Source: Bacillus paralicheniformis
Lineage (GTDB): Bacteria > Bacillota > Bacilli > Bacillales > Bacillaceae
DNA length: 64,000 nt
Reading direction: 5' to 3'
NCBI RefSeq assembly: GCF_001042485.2
Contig: NZ_LBMN02000039.1
Span: forward strand, 39,800 to 103,799
The first letter of the stretch is position 1, and the number at the start of each line of letters is the position of its first letter. The position numbers and the translations under genes were made by a program. Under the pieces are notes generated by a model, which worked only from the letters and a program-made list of their open reading frames with translations, searched no databases and was not told the DNA's origin. Positions 25,636 to 33,193 of the stretch are shown here, piece by piece.

Positions 25636-27234
25636 ATGGCAAAAAGCCTGACTGGCAAGGCGAAACATCCGCCTGTCTGGAATCCGAATGTTGACGGCGG
25701 GCGGTTTTGCAATCCCGTTCTTTTCATGGACTACTCAGATCCCGATGTCGTTTGGAAAGGCAGCGACTTTTTTATGGCGGCCTCGAGTTTTTCCTGTTTT
25801 CCCGGAATTCCCGTTTTGCACTCTACAGATTTGGTGAATTGGTCTTTGATCAGCCATGTGTTTGACGAGCTCCCCTTCGGCGAATACGAGGCCCCTGCTC
25901 ACGGCAAAGGAGCATGGGCGCCGAGCATTCGGTACCATAACGGGGAATTCCTGGTGTATTTCGCTACGCCTGATGAGGGAATCTTTATGAGCAAAACATC
26001 AGATCCGTTTAAAGGATGGGAGCCTCTCATACACGTCAAAAAGACAAAGGGCTGGATTGATCCTTGTCCATTTTGGGATGACGACGGAAATGCCTATTTG
26101 ATCCACGCCTATGCCAACAGCAGAATCGGAATCAAGAGCAAGCTGAATCTCTGCCGAATGAAAAAAGACGGAACGGCATTGGAAGACGATGGCGAGATCG
26201 TCTTTGACGGTACGCTGAACCACCCTACCATTGAAGGGCCGAAACTGTATAAAAAAGACGGCTATTATTATATCTTTGCCCCGGCCGGAGGGGTGAAGAC
26301 AGGCTGGCAGACGGTTTTGCGGAGCAAGCAGATTTACGGTCCCTATGAAGATAAGGTTGTCCTCCACCAAGGAAATACAGCGATTAACGGTCCGCACCAG
26401 GGAGGCTGGATTGAGCTTGATTCCGAAGAATCATGGTTTATCCACTTTCAAGATCGCGGAGCATTCGGCAGAGTAGTGCACCTTCAACCTGTCCGCTGGA
26501 TCGACGGCTGGCCGTTGATGGGCGAAGACATAGACGGCGACGGGATCGGCGAACCTGTTTTGCAATGGGAAAAGCCGAAGACAAACGCCAAAGAAGTGAA
26601 ACAGCCCTTTGACCATGCCAATGATGATTTTTCTTCAGATCGCCTTGCGCTTCATTGGCAATGGGAAGCGAATCCGAAGCAAGACTGGTACTCTCTCAGC
26701 GCCACTCCCGGCCGGCTTCGCTTGTACAGCCGCGGCATCCCGCATCCGTTCAAACTGAGCCGTCTGCCGAACCTTCTGATGCAGAAATTTTCGGGCCCAA
26801 GCTTTACAGCAACGGTCAAATTGTCGCTAAACGCCTTCTCGGACACTATGCTGGCCGGCTTGGCTGTAATGGGAAGGGAATACGCCTATCTCGGCTTTTC
26901 GAAATCGGAAAACGGCTATCGGCTTTCTGTATACAAAGGCCGTATGGAAGGTGAACAGGAAGATGTCAAAACAGAAGAGCACGGTGTACAGGCGGAAACG
27001 GTCTATTTGCGCGTGACTGTTGATGAACAGGCGGTGTGCCGTTTCAGCTACAGCATGGATCAGCGTCATTTCACACAGATTGGGGATTCGTTTCAGGCTG
27101 TTCCCGGGCGATGGACGGGTGCCAAGGCAGGTGTATATTGCACGGATACCGGAGGAGCAGACGGACAGGACGGCTGGTGCGATATCAATTGGTTCAGGGT
27201 CGAACCGGCAGGAGGGGAATGTCATGAATGGTGA
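25636..27234 (+). CDS. GH43 beta-xylosidase / arabinofuranosidase (first of pair)
   Basis: The 532-residue cytoplasmic glycosidase (no signal peptide) has a five-bladed GH43 catalytic domain to about residue 325 and a C-terminal beta-sandwich domain (about 340-530). Catalytic residues: Asp35 (YSDPDVV), Asp142 (WIDPCPF) and the acid Glu200 (PTIEGPK). It probably removes xylose or arabinose from imported oligosaccharides. GGGGTGAAGG precedes ATG 25636. The last 11 bases overlap the start of a second GH43 gene, so the two are translated together. Confidence 0.85.
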   Translation: MAKSLTGKAKHPPVWNPNVDGGRFCNPVLFMDYSDPDVVWKGSDFFMAASSFSCFPGIPVLHSTDLVNWSLISHVFDELPFGEYEAPAHGKGAWAPSIRYHNGEFLVYFATPDEGIFMSKTSDPFKGWEPLIHVKKTKGWIDPCPFWDDDGNAYLIHAYANSRIGIKSKLNLCRMKKDGTALEDDGEIVFDGTLNHPTIEGPKLYKKDGYYYIFAPAGGVKTGWQTVLRSKQIYGPYEDKVVLHQGNTAINGPHQGGWIELDSEESWFIHFQDRGAFGRVVHLQPVRWIDGWPLMGEDIDGDGIGEPVLQWEKPKTNAKEVKQPFDHANDDFSSDRLALHWQWEANPKQDWYSLSATPGRLRLYSRGIPHPFKLSRLPNLLMQKFSGPSFTATVKLSLNAFSDTMLAGLAVMGREYAYLGFSKSENGYRLSVYKGRMEGEQEDVKTEEHGVQAETVYLRVTVDEQAVCRFSYSMDQRHFTQIGDSFQAVPGRWTGAKAGVYCTDTGGADGQDGWCDINWFRVEPAGGECHEW

Positions 27235-28771
27235 ACACACATATACGAACCCGGTGTTGACCGGTTTTCACCCAGATCCTTCAATTATCAAAGTCGGGGA
27301 AGATTTTTACATGGTGAACTCAACGTTTCAGTATTTCCCGGCAATCGTTATTTCCCACTCTAAAGATTTAGTCCATTGGAAGATCATCGGCCACGGAATT
27401 ACGGAGAATGACAGATTGGATCTGTCTGATATCAAAGATTCACACGGCATTTGGGCGCCCGATATCTCGTATCATGACGGAACCTTCTACATTTTCGCGA
27501 CACACAGGCTGAACGGACCGACCGTCATCAACGGACGAGAGCTGATCCGCAGGCAAATCATGATCAAGTCCAGCCGTCCTGAAGGCCCTTATTCAAAGCC
27601 CGTTTTCATTGATGAAGGAAGCGGCATCGATCCGTCTCACTTTGTTGATGACGACGGGAAACACTATATGCTGCTCAGTCCTGCTTGCACGCTCTTTCCT
27701 TTAAATGACGAGTGCACAGAAGTTTCCGGCGAGCCGGTTCAGATTTGGGAAGGGACCGGCAGAAGGGCGCCTGAAGGGCCGCATGTGCTGAAAAAAGACG
27801 GGTATTACTATGCGATATTGGCGGAAGGAGGCACCGGATATTCCCACTCGATCACGATAGCCCGCTCGACGCATTTGTACGGTCCTTATGAGCCCTGCCC
27901 GTATAACCCGATATTAACGCAGACAGACCCGGATGCTCCGATTCAAAGAGCGGGGCACGGCAAGCTCGTTGAAACCCAGAATGGAGAATGGTGGGCGGTG
28001 TATCTATGCGGGCGGCCCAATGAGGGAAACTATACAACGGTTGGCAGGGAGACCGCTTTGGATCCCGTCGAATGGAAGGATGACGGCTGGTTTGTCATCA
28101 ACGGCTTGAACGGCCCGAGTCTGATCCAGCGCGCTCCCAACCTTCCTCCGGTCAAATGGGATGAAAAGACTTTCGACGATTTTGACGATGATACGCTCGG
28201 TCTTGACTGGCAGTTTGTCAGAAATCCCGACCATTCAGGCTGGTCTTTGACCGAAAGACCGGGATATCTCAGGCTATGGACAGGTGATTGGGATTTACAC
28301 GACATCCGCGCAAAAAATACGGTCGTCAGAAGGGAAAAGCACCACCAATACAGCGCCGGCGTGAAACTCGACTTTTCACCTGCGGCGTCCGGCGAGCAAG
28401 CGGGGATCGTCTGCTACTACAGCACGCATAATTATTTGAAATGCTGTCTGACCTATGAAGAAGGATTAAAGATCAAGGTCATGGAAAATCGCTCCGGCTT
28501 CCAAAAAACGCTTGGGGAAAAACATGCCGAAGCCGGCCCGCTGTATTTAAAAGCCGTCATCAATAAGCAAAAGAGGGATTTTTACTACAGTTATGAAGGG
28601 AAGCATTGGCATCACGCAGGCGGTACTTATGATGCCCGTTTCTTAAGCGATGAGGGGTCGCGTGACGCAAAAGGACATACAGGAACGATGGTGGGGGTAT
28701 TCGCCAATAATGGCGGAAGCGGCAGAAAGGCCGTCGCTGATTTTGACTGGTTCCGTTATACCGCATATTAA
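27224..28771 (+). CDS. GH43 beta-xylosidase (second of pair)
   Basis: This 515-residue glycosidase belongs to GH43 (XynB-like), with Asp18 (FHPDPSI), Asp136 (GSGIDPSHF) and Glu184 (RAPEGPH) as the catalytic triad, and a C-terminal beta-sandwich. The ATG at 27224 has AGGAGGGG upstream within the preceding gene, whose end it overlaps by 11 bases. A longer frame reaching back to 27020 is not used. The stop overlaps the convergent AraC-type gene by 4 bases, so there is no dedicated terminator. Confidence 0.85.
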   Translation: MNGEHTYTNPVLTGFHPDPSIIKVGEDFYMVNSTFQYFPAIVISHSKDLVHWKIIGHGITENDRLDLSDIKDSHGIWAPDISYHDGTFYIFATHRLNGPTVINGRELIRRQIMIKSSRPEGPYSKPVFIDEGSGIDPSHFVDDDGKHYMLLSPACTLFPLNDECTEVSGEPVQIWEGTGRRAPEGPHVLKKDGYYYAILAEGGTGYSHSITIARSTHLYGPYEPCPYNPILTQTDPDAPIQRAGHGKLVETQNGEWWAVYLCGRPNEGNYTTVGRETALDPVEWKDDGWFVINGLNGPSLIQRAPNLPPVKWDEKTFDDFDDDTLGLDWQFVRNPDHSGWSLTERPGYLRLWTGDWDLHDIRAKNTVVRREKHHQYSAGVKLDFSPAASGEQAGIVCYYSTHNYLKCCLTYEEGLKIKVMENRSGFQKTLGEKHAEAGPLYLKAVINKQKRDFYYSYEGKHWHHAGGTYDARFLSDEGSRDAKGHTGTMVGVFANNGGSGRKAVADFDWFRYTAY

Positions 28772-29613
28772 ATGTCTCTGCTTTTTTTCCTGTATTGAAG
28801 CGGCGGGATGCCGACGATTTCTTTAAATACTTTATTAAAGTGGCTGATATGCTTAAAACCGGTATCCGCGGCGATGTCCAATATTTTCTCGTCTGTATCA
28901 CGAAGCCGTTTTTTCGCTTCGCGGATTCTGATATGCCGGATATACTCCTGAAGATGAAAGCCGGTCACTTTTTTAAACACTCTGCTTAAATATGATGGGC
29001 TGATATAAAATTGTCCGGCCAGCCCGTTTAATGTCATCGTTTCTTGAAAGCTGCCATTGATATATGAAGCGATTTCCGAGATTTTTTCATCCATCGGGTG
29101 AAGCGGCCGTGTTTGATTGCGTCCGCCGCCCGCAAGGCTCCGGTAAATGGTAAAAAGCAGCTGAAACAATAGCGCCCTCACGACATCTTCGTGTCCTTCT
29201 TTTTTCAGCTTGCACTCCTTCTTCATCTCCATCAGCAGGTGTTCGACTGCCGCCTGTTCACGGAGGGAAAATGCGATGAAATTTTGATGTTCCGGAAACG
29301 GAAGCAGCCGATAATGGCTGCACTCAAGCAATGGTTCAATGAAATTGTGCGAGAAATTAATCAGGATGCGTTCGAACTCTTGAACTTCCGTGCTTGACGT
29401 TCGGTGGAGGTCGTGGGGGTTGATGATGATCATCGAGCCTTTTTCCGCGGTATAGACGCTTTGGTTAATAAAATACGTGCGTTCTCCGCTGAGCAGATAA
29501 TACAGTTCATAGCCTTCATGAACATGCGGCGCGTTCATCTCGGTAAATCCTTTTCTCTGCATATATTGAATCGAAAAAGAATGCTCGGCTATGAAATATT
29601 TAGGATGGAGCAT
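28768..29613 (-). CDS. AraC/XylS-family transcriptional regulator
   Basis: The 281-residue regulator has an N-terminal cupin (HVHEGYELYYLLSGE, MIIINPHDLH) and a C-terminal double helix-turn-helix (LAGQFYISPSYLSRVFKK; ILDIAADTGFKHISHFNKVFK). The start is either ATG 29613 (AGGAGG at 10 bases) or ATG 29622, which is too close to the ribosome site. It sits between a GH43 pair and a divergent sugar-type binding lipoprotein, so it is likely to control their use of a plant oligosaccharide. It is comparable to B. subtilis YfiF in position. Confidence 0.85.
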   Translation of the reverse strand: MLHPKYFIAEHSFSIQYMQRKGFTEMNAPHVHEGYELYYLLSGERTYFINQSVYTAEKGSMIIINPHDLHRTSSTEVQEFERILINFSHNFIEPLLECSHYRLLPFPEHQNFIAFSLREQAAVEHLLMEMKKECKLKKEGHEDVVRALLFQLLFTIYRSLAGGGRNQTRPLHPMDEKISEIASYINGSFQETMTLNGLAGQFYISPSYLSRVFKKVTGFHLQEYIRHIRIREAKKRLRDTDEKILDIAADTGFKHISHFNKVFKEIVGIPPLQYRKKSRDI

Positions 29614-29629
29614 GTCGGGCATTCCTCCT

Positions 29630-29643
29630 TGAAAACGTTTTCT
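29630..29643 (+). promoter_or_regulatory. cre (CcpA site) between araC-type gene and lipoprotein gene
   Basis: TGAAAACGTTTTCT matches the cre consensus at 13 of 14 positions and is nearly palindromic. The divergent intergenic space is only 50 bases, so this site could block both transcription units. Confidence 0.8.
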
Positions 29644-29663
29644 TATCAAGCGGGAGGGATCAT

Positions 29664-31136
29664 ATGAAAAAGTTATGTTGCCTGATCTTGATCTTGGTTT
29701 TTTCAGCGGGCTGCACGCAGCAAAAGGCGTCAACAGAAGAGGGCGGGGCGCTTGAAATCGATTGGCTCGTACCGCTCCACACGCCGCAGCCTCCGAAGGA
29801 GAAGGCGCTTGAGATCATTGAAGACAAAACGAATACAAAGCTGAAGCTCATTTGGGTTCCGGATTCAACAAAAGAAGAGCGGATCAATACAACGCTTGCT
29901 GGCGGAAGCATGCCTAAAGTGATGACATTGCCTGATCTTGAAGATTCAGCGGTTGTCAGCGCGCTGCGGTCGGGAATGTTCTGGGAAATCGGTCCGTATT
30001 TAAAAGACTATCCGAATTTAAGAACGCTTGATAAAACCATTTTAAAAAATATCTCGGTTGATGGCAAAGTTTACGGGATTTATAGAGAAAGGCCGATGGC
30101 CAGACAGGGAGTCGTGATTCGGAAAGATTGGCTCGACAATCTCGGCTTGGAAATGCCGGAAACCGTTGATGACCTTTATAAAATAGCAAAAGCGTTCACA
30201 GAACAGGACCCCGATCAAAACGGAAAAGACGATACGATCGGTCTTGCCGACCGCAATGATCTCACCTTCGGAGCGTTTAAAACCTTGGCTTCGTACTTTG
30301 GCGCACCGAATGAATGGGGGACCGACGAAGACGAAAATCTGTTTCCTTATTTTAAGCATGAGGCCTATAAAGACACAATGGCATATATGAAAAAGTTTTA
30401 TGAAGAAGGCCTGATGAACCGGGACTTCGCGGTGACAAGCAAAACGCAGCAGCAGGATTTAGTGATTCAGGGAAAAGCGGGAATCTACATCGGCGCAATG
30501 AGCGATGCCATGAACTTGCGTGATCAGGGACTCGCTTTGAATCCCGAATTTCAGCTTGAGATCGCAAACCTGATCAAAGGCCCCGACGGCAAGGAGCGCA
30601 CATGGGCGCTCGGCGGTCATGGCGGGATGTTCGCCATTTCGAAATCAAGCGTCAAGACTGAAGAAGAGGTCAAAAAAATTCTCGCATTTTTTGACAGAAT
30701 CGCTGAAGAAGACCTCAACAATTTAATGCTGTATGGAATAGAAGGCGTACACTATGAAAAGAAAGGCGACAGCGGCTATTTTCGAAAACAGGAATACTAC
30801 CATCTGTGGGAAGCGGAAATTCAGCCGTTAAACCAGCTGATCGGCATCAATAAACAAGCTTTAAAAAGCGCTGAAGATCCACTGCGCGCCAAAAATGAAA
30901 AGCTTGAGGAGGACAACCGGGCAATCGCAGTCCAGAATCCGGCCGAACCGCTGTATTCCGCTGCACAGATGGACAGGGGAACAGAATTGAAGAAAATCAT
31001 CGATGACGCCACATTCAAATTTATTCTCGGGGAAATCAATGAAAAAAGCTTTGACAAGGCAGTCGTAAAATGGGAGAAGCATGGCGGCGGAACGATTATG
31101 AAAGAGCTGAATGAAGATCTGAAAAAGGCAAACTAA
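29664..31136 (+). CDS. Lipoprotein extracellular solute-binding protein (LplA/YtcQ-like)
   Basis: The 490-residue protein starts with a lipoprotein signal (LILVFSAGCTQQ, Cys18 at the lipobox). It resembles the large family of B. subtilis oligosaccharide-binding proteins LplA/YtcQ: WVPDSTKEERINTTLAGG and a DPDQNGKDDTIGL calcium-binding-like loop near residue 175. No LplB/LplC-type permease genes are adjacent, so it must use permeases from elsewhere. GGGAGGG precedes the ATG. The AraC gene and the cre site suggest carbon-source control. Confidence 0.85.
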   Translation: MKKLCCLILILVFSAGCTQQKASTEEGGALEIDWLVPLHTPQPPKEKALEIIEDKTNTKLKLIWVPDSTKEERINTTLAGGSMPKVMTLPDLEDSAVVSALRSGMFWEIGPYLKDYPNLRTLDKTILKNISVDGKVYGIYRERPMARQGVVIRKDWLDNLGLEMPETVDDLYKIAKAFTEQDPDQNGKDDTIGLADRNDLTFGAFKTLASYFGAPNEWGTDEDENLFPYFKHEAYKDTMAYMKKFYEEGLMNRDFAVTSKTQQQDLVIQGKAGIYIGAMSDAMNLRDQGLALNPEFQLEIANLIKGPDGKERTWALGGHGGMFAISKSSVKTEEEVKKILAFFDRIAEEDLNNLMLYGIEGVHYEKKGDSGYFRKQEYYHLWEAEIQPLNQLIGINKQALKSAEDPLRAKNEKLEEDNRAIAVQNPAEPLYSAAQMDRGTELKKIIDDATFKFILGEINEKSFDKAVVKWEKHGGGTIMKELNEDLKKAN

Positions 31137-31140
31137 ACAG

Positions 31141-31178
31141 AAAAACCCTTTCCGTTTTTTCAAAAGGAAAGGGTTTTT
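31141..31178. terminator. Terminator of the lipoprotein gene
   Basis: AAAAACCCTTTCC and GGAAAGGGTTTTT are perfect 13-base arms around a T/A-rich loop; works in both directions. Confidence 0.95.
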
Positions 31179-31264
31179 CATCATATTTGCTCCAAGTTCA
31201 TTTTCTTTAAATTCTGCAAAATAAACAATATAATTCCATCAAAGGACGAAAAGGAGGAAGCGAT

Positions 31265-31860
31265 ATGCAGACTGCCGTTATATATGCACACCCAAATCCA
31301 AACAGTTTCAACGGAGCCATTTTAAATCAAGTCATAAAGGCGCTTGAGGACGGTAAGCATTCTTATGACGTCATTGATTTGTATAGAGACCGGTTTGTGA
31401 TCCCGTTCTATTATTTGATGAAAAGAAAAGGCGTTCTGATATGAAGCGCGACCCGGAAACCGCCGAATATCGAAGAATTGTCAAAAACGCCGACCATCTG
31501 ATTTTCATTTATCCGCTTTGGTGGGGCGGGATGCCGGCGATCATGAAAGGATTTATTGACCGCGTTTTTGTAGCCGGAGAAGCTTATACATATCAAGGAA
31601 AGCTGCCAAAAGGCCTGCTGAAGGCGCCTACGGCTTCGGTTTACTACACGGCTGACGCCCCATCATGGTATTTGCGGTTTTGGCGGCGGGATGCCGACTG
31701 GGTGACGGTTAAAGATGTGATGTTGAAGTTTTGCGGCGTACGGCGGGTAAGGCGACTGCTGTTTGCCGGTGTGAAAGACAGCTCCGACGGAAAACGAACG
31801 CAATGGCTTGACCGTGTCTACCGGTCTATAGCTCCTGCAGATCGGGGGATCAGCGAATGA
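31265..31860 (+). pseudogene. NAD(P)H:quinone oxidoreductase (flavodoxin-like), frameshifted
   Basis: An in-frame start at 31265 with AAGGAGG encodes the N-terminal part (TAVIYAHPNPNSFNGAILNQ) but ends at TGA 31439-31441 after 58 residues. After the RDRF codons near 31392 the family sequence continues in another frame (DPVLLFDEKKRRSDMKRDPE), which joins the long frame with HLIFIYPLWWGGMPAIMKGF from 31441 on. A single missing base, or two extra, near 31395 explains this. Whole-length product would be about 198 residues, normal for the KefF/NQO family. Real mutation or sequencing error cannot be told. The distal part overlaps the next gene by ATGA. Confidence 0.75.
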
Positions 31861-32468
31861 AAAAGGATCTGAAATGGCTGGATTGGGCAAAGGAAATTCA
31901 AGCCATCGCCCAGGCGGGGCTTGCCTATACAAAAGATGACTTTGATCGTGAACGTTTTGAGCGGCTTCGCGAGTTGAGCTGTGAAATTATCGCCGATTAT
32001 GCGGAAACCGATTTCTCAAAAGTGAAAGAGCTTTTTGCCGGAGAATCAGGCTATCAAACACCTAAAGTCGATGTGAGAGCCGTGATTTTTAAAGATCATA
32101 AGCTCCTCCTTGTCCAGGAAAAAGCAGACGGTAAATGGGCGCTGCCAGGCGGATGGGCAGACATCGGCTTTACGCCGAAAGAAATTGCGGTTAAAGAAAC
32201 GCTTGAAGAGACAGGTTTGAAAGTCAAGGCGCACAAACTTTTGGCGGTCATGGATAAAAAGCGCCACAACCACCCTCCTTCCGCCTTCCACATCTATAAG
32301 CTGTTTATTGCCTGTCAAATTGTCGGAGGCAAGGCGGAAGCGGGGATGGAAACGCAAAACCTTGGATTTTTCCCATTGGAGAATCTGCCTGAATTATCGG
32401 AAGCAAGGAATACGTATGAACAGATCGAATACCTTTTTGGAAAGCATGATGCAGTGTATTGCGACTAG
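31857..32468 (+). CDS. Nudix hydrolase with N-terminal NUDIX_N domain
   Basis: The 203-residue protein has an N-terminal helical domain (WLDWAKEIQAIAQAGLAYTKDDFDRERF) and a Nudix domain from about residue 68. The Nudix box reads PGGWADIGFTPKEIAVKETLEETGL: the usual glutamate 8 residues before REU is Phe, and Arg is Lys, as in the related YjhB-type proteins. Members act on nucleotide-sugar or ADP-ribose-like diphosphates; the substrate is unknown. ATG overlaps the previous stop (ATGA). It resembles B. subtilis YjhB. Confidence 0.85.
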   Translation: MKKDLKWLDWAKEIQAIAQAGLAYTKDDFDRERFERLRELSCEIIADYAETDFSKVKELFAGESGYQTPKVDVRAVIFKDHKLLLVQEKADGKWALPGGWADIGFTPKEIAVKETLEETGLKVKAHKLLAVMDKKRHNHPPSAFHIYKLFIACQIVGGKAEAGMETQNLGFFPLENLPELSEARNTYEQIEYLFGKHDAVYCD

Positions 32469-32482
32469 GGGAGGAACAGACA

Positions 32483-33013
32483 ATGGATCAGTTGAAATAT
32501 CCGATCGGCACTTTTTCAAAACCGCTTGAAGCGGAAGAAAGGGAACGGAAAAAATGGATCGGGGATCTGAAGCAAGCGCCGCATCTCCTGAGTAGCGCGG
32601 TGGCGGGACTAAATGAAGAACAGCTTGATACGCCGTACCGGACCGGAGGCTGGACTGTCCGGCAAGTCGTTCACCATCTTGCCGACAGCCATATGAACGG
32701 CTATATTCGAAGCAAATTGGCACTGACTGAGGAGGCGCCTTTGATCCGCACGTTTGACGAACAGAATTGGGCCGGACTTACCGATGCCAGAACGCTCGAT
32801 CCGGCTTTGTCGCTGGCGCTTTTGAACACGCTGCATCTGCGCTGGACCGCTTTTTTTGAATCTTTAACAGAAGCGGATTTTGAAAAAGCGTACATTTATC
32901 CTGACACAGGAGAGGAAATGAAGCTGTATCAAGCGCTCGCTCTCTATGTGTGGCACTCACACCACCATATTGCCCATATTACAGAGCTTCGAAAAAGAAT
33001 GGGTTGGAACTGA
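32483..33013 (+). CDS. yfiT: YfiT/BstA, DinB-fold metal-dependent bacillithiol transferase
   Basis: The 176-residue four-helix DinB protein closely follows B. subtilis YfiT, known as a Ni-binding DinB fold protein and assigned as a bacillithiol transferase. Metal-binding histidines are visible in VVHHLADSH (64-70) and WHSHHHIAH (157-165). AGGGGAGG precedes ATG 32483. It follows the Nudix gene by 14 bases and ends in a terminator, so the frameshifted quinone reductase, Nudix and yfiT genes may form one detoxification-themed operon. Confidence 0.85.
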   Translation: MDQLKYPIGTFSKPLEAEERERKKWIGDLKQAPHLLSSAVAGLNEEQLDTPYRTGGWTVRQVVHHLADSHMNGYIRSKLALTEEAPLIRTFDEQNWAGLTDARTLDPALSLALLNTLHLRWTAFFESLTEADFEKAYIYPDTGEEMKLYQALALYVWHSHHHIAHITELRKRMGWN

Positions 33014-33040
33014 AAAAACGCGCCGCTGCGCGTTTTTTGT
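33013..33040 (+). terminator. Terminator of yfiT
   Basis: AAAAAACGCG and CGCGTTTTTT pair around CCGCTG, with the run of T contained in the stem. Confidence 0.9.
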
Positions 33041-33193
33041 TTACCGTTTGTTTTCAGGGGGGATGGTTAACACTAACATAACAGCAGAATCGTTGGTTTT
33101 TGCTTTTTCTAGCCGGTAAATTAAGGTAAGATATATGAGTTATCACTCAAAACGTGATGGATTTATCCTGTGATTAGAGAGAAGTGGTTTTTC

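Noticed and set aside
27020..27223. N-terminal extension of the second GH43 gene
   Set aside because: It would overlap the first GH43 gene by over 200 bases; the ATG at 27224 has AGGAGGGG and starts directly before the catalytic domain.
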